Under the pieces are notes generated by a model. That model was given only the letters and a program-made list of their open reading frames with translations. It was not told where the DNA came from and made no database searches. Below, piece by piece: positions 56,593-64,000 of a stretch of DNA of 64,000 bases (position 1 is its first letter; every line of letters starts with the position of its first letter). The position numbers were made by a program, and so were the translations under genes. This DNA is from Agrococcus sp. SGAir0287 (GTDB lineage Bacteria > Actinomycetota > Actinomycetes > Actinomycetales > Microbacteriaceae): assembly GCF_005484985.1 (NCBI RefSeq), contig NZ_CP027942.1, positions 2,294,001-2,358,000 on the forward strand, read 5' to 3'.

Positions 56593-57180
56593 ATGCGCAT
56601 CGCACGCGCGACGACCGCGCTCGCAGCCCTCGCGCTGCTCGTCACGGGATGCGCCGCGACCTCGTCGGCCGACGCCAGCCGAGCCGACGGCGCGACGGGA
56701 GCCGATGCCGAGCGCATCCCCGAGGCGGCGACGCCGACGGCGTGGATCGACGGCGACACCGTGCGCGTCGACGCGGCGGATGCGTCGTGGACGCTCGAGC
56801 TGCTCGAGGCCGGCCCCGTCGGCGACGACGACGTCACGATGTTCGAGGGCGACGGAGGCTTCGAGCTCCCCGCCGGCGACGACCGCGTCGGCTGGGTGTG
56901 CGTGCGCGCGACGCAGCTCGCCGGAGCGGCGGGCGCGTGGCTGTCGGACGCCGTGCGCATCGAGGTGTGGGCGAGCGACGCCGGTCCGCGCTACGACGAC
57001 CTCACGGGCTTCGACTACGAGCCGACGGGCGACGTGCTCGACGTCTACGAGGCGGAGGGGAACGCCCTCGGGATCCCCTACGAGCGGGTCTGCCCGATCT
57101 TCGTCGTGCCCGCCGACGTCGACTTCTCGACGATCGCGTTCGTGCCGAACGGCGGCGAGCCCGCCGTGCTCGAGCGTTGA
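56593..57180 (+). CDS. Hypothetical lipoprotein
   Basis: The 195-residue protein has a signal peptide and lipobox VTGC (Cys about 19), an Ala/Asp-rich linker and a compact domain with AWIDGDTVRVDAADASWTLEL, VGWVCVRATQLAG and a second Cys near ERVCPIF. The two domain Cys could form a disulfide. It is convergent with pstB. The family is not recognised; a phosphate link is only positional. Confidence 0.75.
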   Translation: MRIARATTALAALALLVTGCAATSSADASRADGATGADAERIPEAATPTAWIDGDTVRVDAADASWTLELLEAGPVGDDDVTMFEGDGGFELPAGDDRVGWVCVRATQLAGAAGAWLSDAVRIEVWASDAGPRYDDLTGFDYEPTGDVLDVYEAEGNALGIPYERVCPIFVVPADVDFSTIAFVPNGGEPAVLER

Positions 57181-57222
57181 GGCTCGACCGCGACGGGCTC
57201 GTCGGAGTCCGTGGGCGCGGGA

Positions 57223-58002
<780 letters not shown>

Positions 58003-58028
58003 GGAAGCGGTCTCCTTGTTCCTGCGGC

Positions 58029-59111
58029 TCAGCCGCGCAGCTTGGGGGCGAAGAACTTGGCGATGAGCCTCGCGACGAGGTTCAGCGCCATGACGATGAG
58101 GATGAGCGTCAGCGCGCCCGCCCACGCCCTGGCGACGGCCTCGTCCGGGTTCGTGCCCTGGTTCTGGTACTGGTTGTAGACGAACACCGGCAGCGTCATC
58201 ATCCGGCCGTCGAAGAGGTTGAGGTTGAGGCTCGTCGTGAAGCCCGCCGTCAGCAGCAGCGGCGCCGTCTCGCCGATGACGCGCGAGATCGAGAGCATGA
58301 CGCCCGTCATGATGCCCGCGATCGTCGTCGGCAGGACGACCTTCACGATCGTGCGCCACTTCGGCACGCCGAGCGCGTAGGACGCCTCGCGCAGCTCGTT
58401 CGGCACGATGCGCAGCAGCTCCTCGCTCGAGCGCACCACGACCGGGATCATGAGCACCGACAGCGCGAGCGCGCCCATGATGCCCAGCGATGCGCCCGGT
58501 CCGAGGAAGAGCGAGAACACCGCGAAGATGAACAGGCCCGCGACGATCGAGGGGATGCCCGTCATGACGTCGACGAAGAACGTGATCGCCTTGGCGATGC
58601 GCCCCGTCCCGCCGTACTCGACGAGGTAGATCGAGGTCATGAGGCCGATGGGCACCGAGATGATCGTCGCGGCGAGCGTGATGAGGATCGTGCCCCAGAT
58701 GGCGTGGATCGCACCGCCGCCCGTGCCGACGACGCCGCGCATCGACGAGGAGAAGTACTCGACGTCGAAGCGCTCGATGCCCGACGACACGACGGTGTAG
58801 AGCAGCGACACGAGCGGGATGATCGCGACGATGAAGGCGCTCGAGACGAGCGCCGTCACGAACCGGTCGACGGCGTGGCGGGGGCTCTCGCTGAGCCGCG
58901 ACAGCACGAAGATGGCGACGACGTAGAGCAGGGCGCCGACGACGAGCGCACCCGCGACGTCGAACTCGGAGGCCGCGGAGCCCAGGTTGATGAGCCCGAA
59001 GACCGTGGCGGACACGGCCATCGCAGCCGCGAGCGTGACCCAGGTGGCCCACTTCGGGAGTCGGCCGGCGGCGAGCGAGCTCGCCTGGCCGCGCGTGACG
59101 ACGGCGCTCAT
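58029..59111 (-). CDS. pstA: Phosphate ABC transporter permease PstA
   Basis: The 360-residue permease has eight or more helices. The three N-terminal helices form an extension beyond the six-helix core, followed by the EAA-type loop [23 protein letters not shown]. It has the PstA landmarks [16 protein letters not shown]-like [15 protein letters not shown], and [14 protein letters not shown] at 59111 overlaps the pstC stop by one base. Confidence 0.95.
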   Translation of the reverse strand: MSAVVTRGQASSLAAGRLPKWATWVTLAAAMAVSATVFGLINLGSAASEFDVAGALVVGALLYVVAIFVLSRLSESPRHAVDRFVTALVSSAFIVAIIPLVSLLYTVVSSGIERFDVEYFSSSMRGVVGTGGGAIHAIWGTILITLAATIISVPIGLMTSIYLVEYGGTGRIAKAITFFVDVMTGIPSIVAGLFIFAVFSLFLGPGASLGIMGALALSVLMIPVVVRSSEELLRIVPNELREASYALGVPKWRTIVKVVLPTTIAGIMTGVMLSISRVIGETAPLLLTAGFTTSLNLNLFDGRMMTLPVFVYNQYQNQGTNPDEAVARAWAGALTLILIVMALNLVARLIAKFFAPKLRG

Positions 59112-60097
59112 CAGTTGGCTCCGGAGAACTGGGCGCGACGGTTGACGATCGCGCGGGCGATGGCGTTCACGAGGAACGTGACGGCGAAGAGCACGAGGCC
59201 GGTGGCGATGAGCGTGTTCACGCCGTTGCCGTGCGCCTCGGGGAAGGCGAGGGCGATGTTCGCGGGGATGGGCGTCGGGTTCGTCGAGGTCAGCAGCTGC
59301 ACGCTGATGACGCCGGAGGCCGACAGCACCATCGTCACGGCCATCGTCTCGCCGAGCGCACGGCCCAGCGCGAGCATCGCGGCGGACACCATGCCACCGC
59401 GCGCGAACGGCAGCACGGCCATGCGGATCATCTCCCAGCGCGTCGCGCCGAGCGCGAGCGCCGCCTCCTCGTGGAGCCTCGGCGCCTGCAGGAAGACCTC
59501 GCGGCAGATGGCGGTCATGATCGGCAGGATCATGACGGCGAGCACGAGCGAGGCGGTGAGGATCGTGTTGCCCGTCGCGGACGCCTGCCCGCTGAAGAGG
59601 GGGAACCATCCGAGGTTCGCGTTCAGCCACACGTAGAAGGGCTGCACGAACCCGGCGAGCGTCACGGCGCCCCAGAGGCCGAAGACGACCGAGGGCACCG
59701 CTGCGAGCAGGTCGATGACGTAGCCGAGGACGGCGGCGAAGCGACGCGGTGCGTAGTGCGAGATGAACAGCGCGATGCCGATCGCGATCGGCGCCGCGAT
59801 GACGAGCGCGATGAGCGACGCCCATACGGTGCCGAAGGCGAGCGGCACGACGTACTCGAGGAAGGAGCGACCGCGGAGGATCGTGTTGTCCTCGGTCGAC
59901 AGGCCCGGGATGCTCTGCGCGACGAGGAAGACGGCCACGGCGGCGAGCACGAGCAGGATGATGATGCCCGCGCCGAGCGCGGTGCCGGAGAAGATCCGGT
60001 CGCCCAGGCGACGCACGGCGGGCTTCGCCTGCTGCGTCGCCGGCGGCGGCAGCGCAGGCTCCTCCTGCTGCTGCTGCGACGTGGTGCTGGTCGTCAT
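59111..60097 (-). CDS. pstC: Phosphate ABC transporter permease PstC
   Basis: The 328-residue permease has an N-terminal cytoplasmic Gln/Pro-rich stretch, six helices and the EAA-type loop [43 protein letters not shown] is conserved in PstC. It lies downstream of pstS after a hairpin-containing gap of 96 bases and is coupled to pstA. Confidence 0.95.
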   Translation of the reverse strand: MTTSTTSQQQQEEPALPPPATQQAKPAVRRLGDRIFSGTALGAGIIILLVLAAVAVFLVAQSIPGLSTEDNTILRGRSFLEYVVPLAFGTVWASLIALVIAAPIAIGIALFISHYAPRRFAAVLGYVIDLLAAVPSVVFGLWGAVTLAGFVQPFYVWLNANLGWFPLFSGQASATGNTILTASLVLAVMILPIMTAICREVFLQAPRLHEEAALALGATRWEMIRMAVLPFARGGMVSAAMLALGRALGETMAVTMVLSASGVISVQLLTSTNPTPIPANIALAFPEAHGNGVNTLIATGLVLFAVTFLVNAIARAIVNRRAQFSGAN

Positions 60098-60135
60098 GCG
60101 GCGGCCCTTCGTGGTCGAGGCGGTGGCAGTGGTGT

Positions 60136-60178
60136 GGGGCTGATGACCAGGATGCCCTGCATCCCGGCCATCAGCCCC
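60136..60178 (-). promoter_or_regulatory. Hairpin between pstS and pstC, probable attenuator
   Basis: A stem of 10 bp (60136-60145 with 60169-60178) plus an inner 7-pair extension with two mismatches, loop of five, follows the pstS stop by 16 bases. A similar intercistronic hairpin would give more PstS than permease, the stoichiometry expected for ABC importers. Confidence 0.65.
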
Positions 60179-60193
60179 ATGGGTGTCAGGCGA

Positions 60194-61297
60194 TCAGCCC
60201 TCGACCTGGATCAGCGCGATCGCCTCGTCGATCTGCGAGCGCAGGTCGTCGTTGATCGGCGCCGAGCCTGCGTTCTCCGCAGCGGCGTCCTGGCCCTCGG
60301 CCGAGGCGACGTACGAGAAGTAGGCCTGCACGGTCGCGGCGACCTCGGGGTCCTCGTAGGAGGTGCAGCCGATGAGGTACGACACGAGCGCGATCGGGTA
60401 CGCGCCGTCGGCGGCGGCCGCCGGGTCGACGTCGAAGACGAGGTCGGCGTCGCCGCGACCCTCCTCCTGCGTGGCGCCTGCGACGAGCTGGGCGGCGGCC
60501 TCGGGCGAGAACGGCACGTACTCCTCGCCGACCTGCACCGCGACGGTGCCGAGGTCGCCGGCCTGCGACGCGTCGGCGAAGCCGATCGTGCCCTGGCCGT
60601 TCGAGACGCGGTCGACGACGCCCGAGGTGCCCTGGGCGGCCTCGCCGCCCTGGATCGGCCACTCGTCGGAGGCCTCGTAGGTCCACACGTCCGCGGCGGT
60701 CGCCTCGAGGTAGGCCGTGAAGGTCTCCTGCGTGCCCGACGCGTCCGAGCGGTGCACGGGCGAGACGGCGAGGTCGGGCAGGTCGACGTCGGGGTTCTGG
60801 TCGGCGATCGCCGGGTCGTTCCAGTTCGTGATCGTGCCCGCGAACAGGCCCGCGATCGTCGCGGCGTCGAGGTTCAGCGAGTCGACGCCGTCGAGGTTGA
60901 AGATGACCGCGACGGGCGAGATGTAGACGGGGATCTCGATGATGTCGTCGGTCGTGCACGCCTGGAAGCCGCCCGCGGCGACCTCGTCCATGGTGAACGC
61001 GCGGTCCGAGCCGATGAAGCTCGACGCACCGGCGAGGAAGTTGTCGCGGCCCACGCCCGAGCCCGTGGGCTCGTAGATGACGTCGGCGTCGGGGTTCGCA
61101 TCGAGGAACGCGGCGACCCACGCCTCCTGCGCGGCCGTCTGCGACGACGCGCCCGTGGCCTCGATCGTGCCGGAGACGGCACCCTCGGCGGGCTCGCTGC
61201 CGGAGCCGCTGGTGCCCTCGTTCGCGGCGCAGGAGGCGAGGAGGATGCTGCCGACGCCGGCGATGAGCGCCGCGCGGCCGAGCTTCGTGATCTTCAC
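60194..61297 (-). CDS. pstS: Phosphate-binding lipoprotein PstS
   Basis: GTG at 61297 follows AAAGGGATC. The 367-residue protein has a lipobox (LLASC, Cys about 23) and the PstS fold: GTIEATGASSQTAAQEAW, YEPTGSGVGRDNFLAGASSFIGSD, SPVHRSDASGTQETFTAYL and NGQGTIGFAD. These hold the phosphate-binding Ser, Arg, Asp and Thr. It captures phosphate outside the membrane. Three PHO-box-like heptamers lie 108-136 bases upstream and TACCGT (61368-61373) is a possible -10. Confidence 0.97.
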   Translation of the reverse strand: MKITKLGRAALIAGVGSILLASCAANEGTSGSGSEPAEGAVSGTIEATGASSQTAAQEAWVAAFLDANPDADVIYEPTGSGVGRDNFLAGASSFIGSDRAFTMDEVAAGGFQACTTDDIIEIPVYISPVAVIFNLDGVDSLNLDAATIAGLFAGTITNWNDPAIADQNPDVDLPDLAVSPVHRSDASGTQETFTAYLEATAADVWTYEASDEWPIQGGEAAQGTSGVVDRVSNGQGTIGFADASQAGDLGTVAVQVGEEYVPFSPEAAAQLVAGATQEEGRGDADLVFDVDPAAAADGAYPIALVSYLIGCTSYEDPEVAATVQAYFSYVASAEGQDAAAENAGSAPINDDLRSQIDEAIALIQVEG

Positions 61298-61404
61298 GCT
61301 GTGATCCCTTTCGGAATGGGGTGCGGGGGCTTCCCGCATCGTCAGGCGCAGCAGAGGCGCCTCGCCCACGGTAGGGATCGGTCATGGCTCGCATGCCCTC
61401 CGCA

Positions 61405-61433
61405 GGTGAACGGAGGATGAACGAGCCGGGAAC
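61405..61433 (-). promoter_or_regulatory. Triple PHO box upstream of pstS
   Basis: On the minus strand GTTCCCG (61427-61433), GTTCATC (61416-61422) and GTTCACC (61405-61411) lie in tandem at exact 11-bp steps with 4-base spacers. This is the classic PhoP/RegX3 direct-repeat pattern. Confidence 0.8.
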
Positions 61434-61690
61434 GTCTCGCGCGCGCCGGGCGCACGTCCAGGCGCGCCAGCGAGGATGCCCCGTCGCACGGCCGGCACGC
61501 GATGTGCATCGATGGCGGAGACGATGATGCCGGGCCGCGGAACGCCTCTCGGCGGTAGGCCGCTCGAAGCGGCGAAGATTGGAGCCCGGGGTTCGCGGCC
61601 CGGCGTCGACCACTGTAGCGAACGCGTCGCCGCGATGCCGAGCCCGTTCGCCCCGCGCGAAGGGTCGGGCGTGTCAGTGCGCCGCGGACC
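61434..61690. other. Intergenic spacer without recognised gene
   Basis: Between the pstS regulatory region and the next lipoprotein stop I see no supported reading frame, RNA gene or strong terminator. Open frames here are short, overlap neighbours and lack ribosome sites. Some GC-rich inverted repeats are present but unremarkable. Confidence 0.5.
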
Positions 61691-62290
61691 TCACAGCACG
61701 GGGACCTGGACGACCCACTCCTCGCCCGTCTCGTTGCAGACGATGCGCCAGTTCGCGATGTCCCAGCCCTCGGGCAGCTGGAAGATGGCGTCCGCGTCCT
61801 GGAACTCGGGCTGGCGGCCGAGCGTGAACAGGTCGTCCTCGGCGTAGAACTGCGTCGCCGAGCTGAGCCCGATGGTCTGCTCGGTCGCGGGGTCGTACGC
61901 CTGCACCGTGAACTGGAAGTAGAAGTCGGGGACTCCCGTCAGGAGCTGCCCGTCCATGTGCAGGATGACGAGCTGCTGGCCGGGATCCGGCGTCGCGCCG
62001 AGCGCGTCGCTCTCGACGCGCTGCGCGTCGACGGGCTGGAACGACCAGACCACCGACGCCGAGGGGTCGTTCTGCAGCTCGTAGGCGCCCTCGGTCGGCG
62101 CATCGCTCGCGCTCGGCTCGGTGGGCTCGCCGCTCGGCTCCGCCGGCGTCGACGGGCTCGGCTGCGGCTGCTCGCTCGTGGGCGGCGCCTGCTGCGCGGG
62201 CGGCGAGAGGACGCATCCCGCGAGGGATGCGGCGACCGCTGCCGCCAGGGCGAGGGCTGCAGGACGGCGGATGCGATGCGCGATGTGCAT
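61691..62290 (-). CDS. Hypothetical lipoprotein
   Basis: ATG at 62290 follows GGGAGG. The 199-residue protein has a signal peptide, lipobox SLAGC (Cys about 26), a Pro/Ser/Glu/Thr-rich linker (about 30-65), and a beta-rich domain with VVWSFQPVDAQRVE and EGWDIANWRIVCNETGEEW. No family is recognised. It is downstream of the helical unknown gene at 62380 on the same strand. Confidence 0.78.
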   Translation of the reverse strand: MHIAHRIRRPAALALAAAVAASLAGCVLSPPAQQAPPTSEQPQPSPSTPAEPSGEPTEPSASDAPTEGAYELQNDPSASVVWSFQPVDAQRVESDALGATPDPGQQLVILHMDGQLLTGVPDFYFQFTVQAYDPATEQTIGLSSATQFYAEDDLFTLGRQPEFQDADAIFQLPEGWDIANWRIVCNETGEEWVVQVPVL

Positions 62291-62379
62291 GGGACCTCCC
62301 GAGGCTCGCGCCAGGATAGCCGCACCTCCGGCGTCGAGCGTGGAGGTCCGCTGGATGCCGGCTGGATCCGGCGTCGACA

Positions 62380-63006
62380 TCAGTGCAGCGCGTCGCGCCG
62401 CTGCAGCGCGGCGGAGGCGGCGAGGTCGCCGGCGAGGATCGCCAGGCGCGACGCGCGAGCCGTGAGCCGCGACGCGGCCTCGGCGTCGTACGCGTCGCGC
62501 GCATCGGCCTCCGCGAGGGAGCCCGCGGCGGCGATGCGGCTGAAGGCTGCGGCACGGTCGAGCGCGAGGGCGAGGTCGCCCGCGAAGACGCCGCGCAGGA
62601 TCTCGTCGGCGAGGGTCGCGATCTCCTCCGGCCCGGTGGGCACTGCCGCCCCGGCGACGACCGCATCCGCGGTCTCGAGGCGCTCGGCACCGGAGGTGAA
62701 GTGCGCCGCGACGGCGACCGGCTGCTGCGCGACCATCGTCGCGAGCAGGTGGATGCGCCAGAGGGCGCCGGGCAGCGAATGGGGCCTGGCGTCCGCCCAG
62801 AGCTCCGCGACGGCGTCGATGCCGTCGTCGGCGGCGAGCGCGAGGATGCGCTCGACGACGTCGGCGTCCGCGTCGCTGCGCACGCGGGCCAGGAGCGCGG
62901 CCGCCGTCTCGTGCGCGAGCTGCACCCGGGCCACGGGATCCATGTCGCCGACGAACTGCTCGAACCATCGCGACGCGTACCGCGCCGGTCGTGCGTGCTG
63001 GGCCAT
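62380..63006 (-). CDS. Actinobacterial conserved protein of unknown function
   Basis: The 208-residue all-helical soluble protein opens MAQHARPARYASRWFEQFVG and has RVQLAHETAAALLARVR, PHSLPGALWRIHLLATMVAQ and a Glu/Ala-rich C-terminus. The pattern recurs in Micrococcales proteins without known function. ATG at 63006 is chosen; the region to the divergent hydrolase gene (156 bases) is non-coding. Confidence 0.78.
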   Translation of the reverse strand: MAQHARPARYASRWFEQFVGDMDPVARVQLAHETAAALLARVRSDADADVVERILALAADDGIDAVAELWADARPHSLPGALWRIHLLATMVAQQPVAVAAHFTSGAERLETADAVVAGAAVPTGPEEIATLADEILRGVFAGDLALALDRAAAFSRIAAAGSLAEADARDAYDAEAASRLTARASRLAILAGDLAASAALQRRDALH

Positions 63007-63162
63007 GCCCCTCCCTCCGCCTCGGGATGCAGCGTCCAGGCTAGCGACCGCATTCCCGACCCGGGCGTCGGCGGTCGGCGTGCGCATCCGACCGCGGTCG
63101 TACCCCGACATCCATCGTTCGGGGGATCCGGGCGCTCGAGCACCGCGGCTAGGAAGGAGGGC

Positions 63163-64000
63163 ATGCGTACGAGATCCACCAGACCACCGGTCCGCACCAT
63201 CACCGCGATCGGCGCAGCAGCGCTGCTCGTCGTCGCCTCGCCCGCCGTCGCGAGCGCCGCGTCGCACGACGCCTCCACCGTCGCGGTCGGCAGCGCCGCC
63301 GGCGCACCCGCGACCGCGACGCAGGTGCAGGCCCCCGTGCCCGAGCTCGCGTGGGCGGCCTGCGAGGGCGTGGGCCTCGAAGCCTTCGAGTGCGCGAGCG
63401 CAGAGGTGCCCACCGACTACGACGAGCCCACGGGCGCGACGACGACGATCGCGCTCACGAGGCTCCCCGCGACCGACCCCGCGCAGCGCATCGGCAGCCT
63501 GTTCCTCAACTTCGGCGGACCCGGCGGGCCCGGCGTCTCGACGCTGCAGCAGCTCGGCGCGTTCCTCGACCCGCAGGTGCACGCGCGGTTCGACGTCGTC
63601 GGCTTCGACCCGCGCGGCGTCGGCGCCTCGGATCCGGTGACGTGCTTCCCCGATGCTGCGAGCGAGGAGGCCTTCTTCGCGCAGTCGATCGCCATCCCCC
63701 GCACGCCCGAGGAGGAGGCGACGTCGATCGCGCAGGCCGGCGCGCTCGCGCTCGCCTGCGAGACCCTCTCGGGCTCGCGCATCGACCATGCGTCGACGGC
63801 CAACGTGGCCCGCGACATGGACCTGCTGCGTCAGGCCGTGGGCGACGAGCGGCTGTCGTACCTCGGCTACTCGTACGGCTCCATCCTCGGCGCCACCTAC
63901 GGGATGCTCTTCCCCGACCGCGTGCGCGCCCTCGCCATCGACGGCACGCTCGAGCCCTCGCGCTGGTCCGGCGGCGACGCCTCGGTCGGCGTCCGCATCG
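63163..64000 (+). CDS. Secreted alpha/beta-hydrolase, tripeptidyl aminopeptidase type (3' end outside window)
   Basis: ATG at 63163 follows AGGAAGGAGG. The visible 279 residues start with a signal peptide (about 1-33, cleavage near ASA), then the hydrolase core: LFLNFGGPGGPGVS is the oxyanion loop, FDPRGVGASDPV is a typical strand-turn, and GYSYGSILGATYG is the nucleophile elbow with the active Ser. The Asp and His of the triad would lie beyond 64000. Homologues are exported aminopeptidases of actinobacteria. Confidence 0.9.
   Translation, partial: MRTRSTRPPVRTITAIGAAALLVVASPAVASAASHDASTVAVGSAAGAPATATQVQAPVPELAWAACEGVGLEAFECASAEVPTDYDEPTGATTTIALTRLPATDPAQRIGSLFLNFGGPGGPGVSTLQQLGAFLDPQVHARFDVVGFDPRGVGASDPVTCFPDAASEEAFFAQSIAIPRTPEEEATSIAQAGALALACETLSGSRIDHASTANVARDMDLLRQAVGDERLSYLGYSYGSILGATYGMLFPDRVRALAIDGTLEPSRWSGGDASVGVRI

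Overview
The window is GC-rich DNA (low seventies percent G+C by eye) from a mycothiol-producing actinobacterium, most likely Micrococcales/Microbacteriaceae. The evidence is gene content and order: carD next to a fused ispDF, glnR next to mshD, senX3-regX3 opposite phoU, an XPB helicase with its partner protein, a DUF3027/cold-shock pair, a WXG100 protein, DtxR/IdeR, a lone groEL under CIRCE control, many GTG starts and several leaderless-type promoters. Coding density is about 95 percent. No transposase, phage gene, plasmid origin, CRISPR array or rRNA was seen.

Layout. 1-10.7 kb: a partial SF1 helicase-like protein lacking key Walker residues, a FemX-type peptidoglycan enzyme, a glycerol-1-phosphate dehydrogenase, tRNA-Arg(CCU), two secreted NlpC/P60 proteins (one behind an MtrA-type box), ideR, serC, and the DUF3027/cold-shock pair. 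10.7-17 kb: XPB helicase pair, a PhoP-type two-component system and a WXG100 protein. 17-22 kb: groEL with two CIRCE operators, DUF3048, LytR_C and DUF3263 proteins, msrB and a YdcZ-type transporter. 22.3-26.6 kb: tRNA-Thr(UGU) followed by two D-arm-less tRNA-Thr-like copies, then three DsbA-like proteins around a UgpC/MsmK-type ATPase. 26.6-30.4 kb: DUF4032, rlmB-type methyltransferase, cysS.

30.4-41.9 kb is the accessory catabolic island: a SorC regulator, a galactitol-type PTS (A, B, C), a 3-subunit TPP/lipoate dehydrogenase complex (E1 alpha, E1 beta, E2) co-transcribed with a homoserine-dehydrogenase-like oxidoreductase of the DXR-like (DRL) family, and a glucitol-type PTS with GutM. The same short palindrome (GCAC-AT[TC]C-GTGC) lies at the three promoter regions, so the island looks like one regulon. 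I propose that it degrades a methyl-branched or deoxy-polyol through a 1-deoxyketose phosphate that is split to acetyl-CoA and an aldose phosphate. This is the most interesting part of the window.

41.9-64 kb: ispDF, carD, a lipoprotein, then phosphate and central functions: regX3-senX3, phoU, gpmA, DUF3626, a methyltransferase, ygfZ, nitrobindin, glnR, mshD, ppk, mutT1-type NUDIX/phosphatase, and pstSCAB read right to left. Heptamer repeats at 11-bp spacing resembling PHO boxes lie before pstS and between senX3 and phoU, with a weaker candidate before ppk, consistent with one phosphate regulon. The window ends in a lipoprotein, a conserved unknown gene and a truncated secreted alpha/beta-hydrolase.
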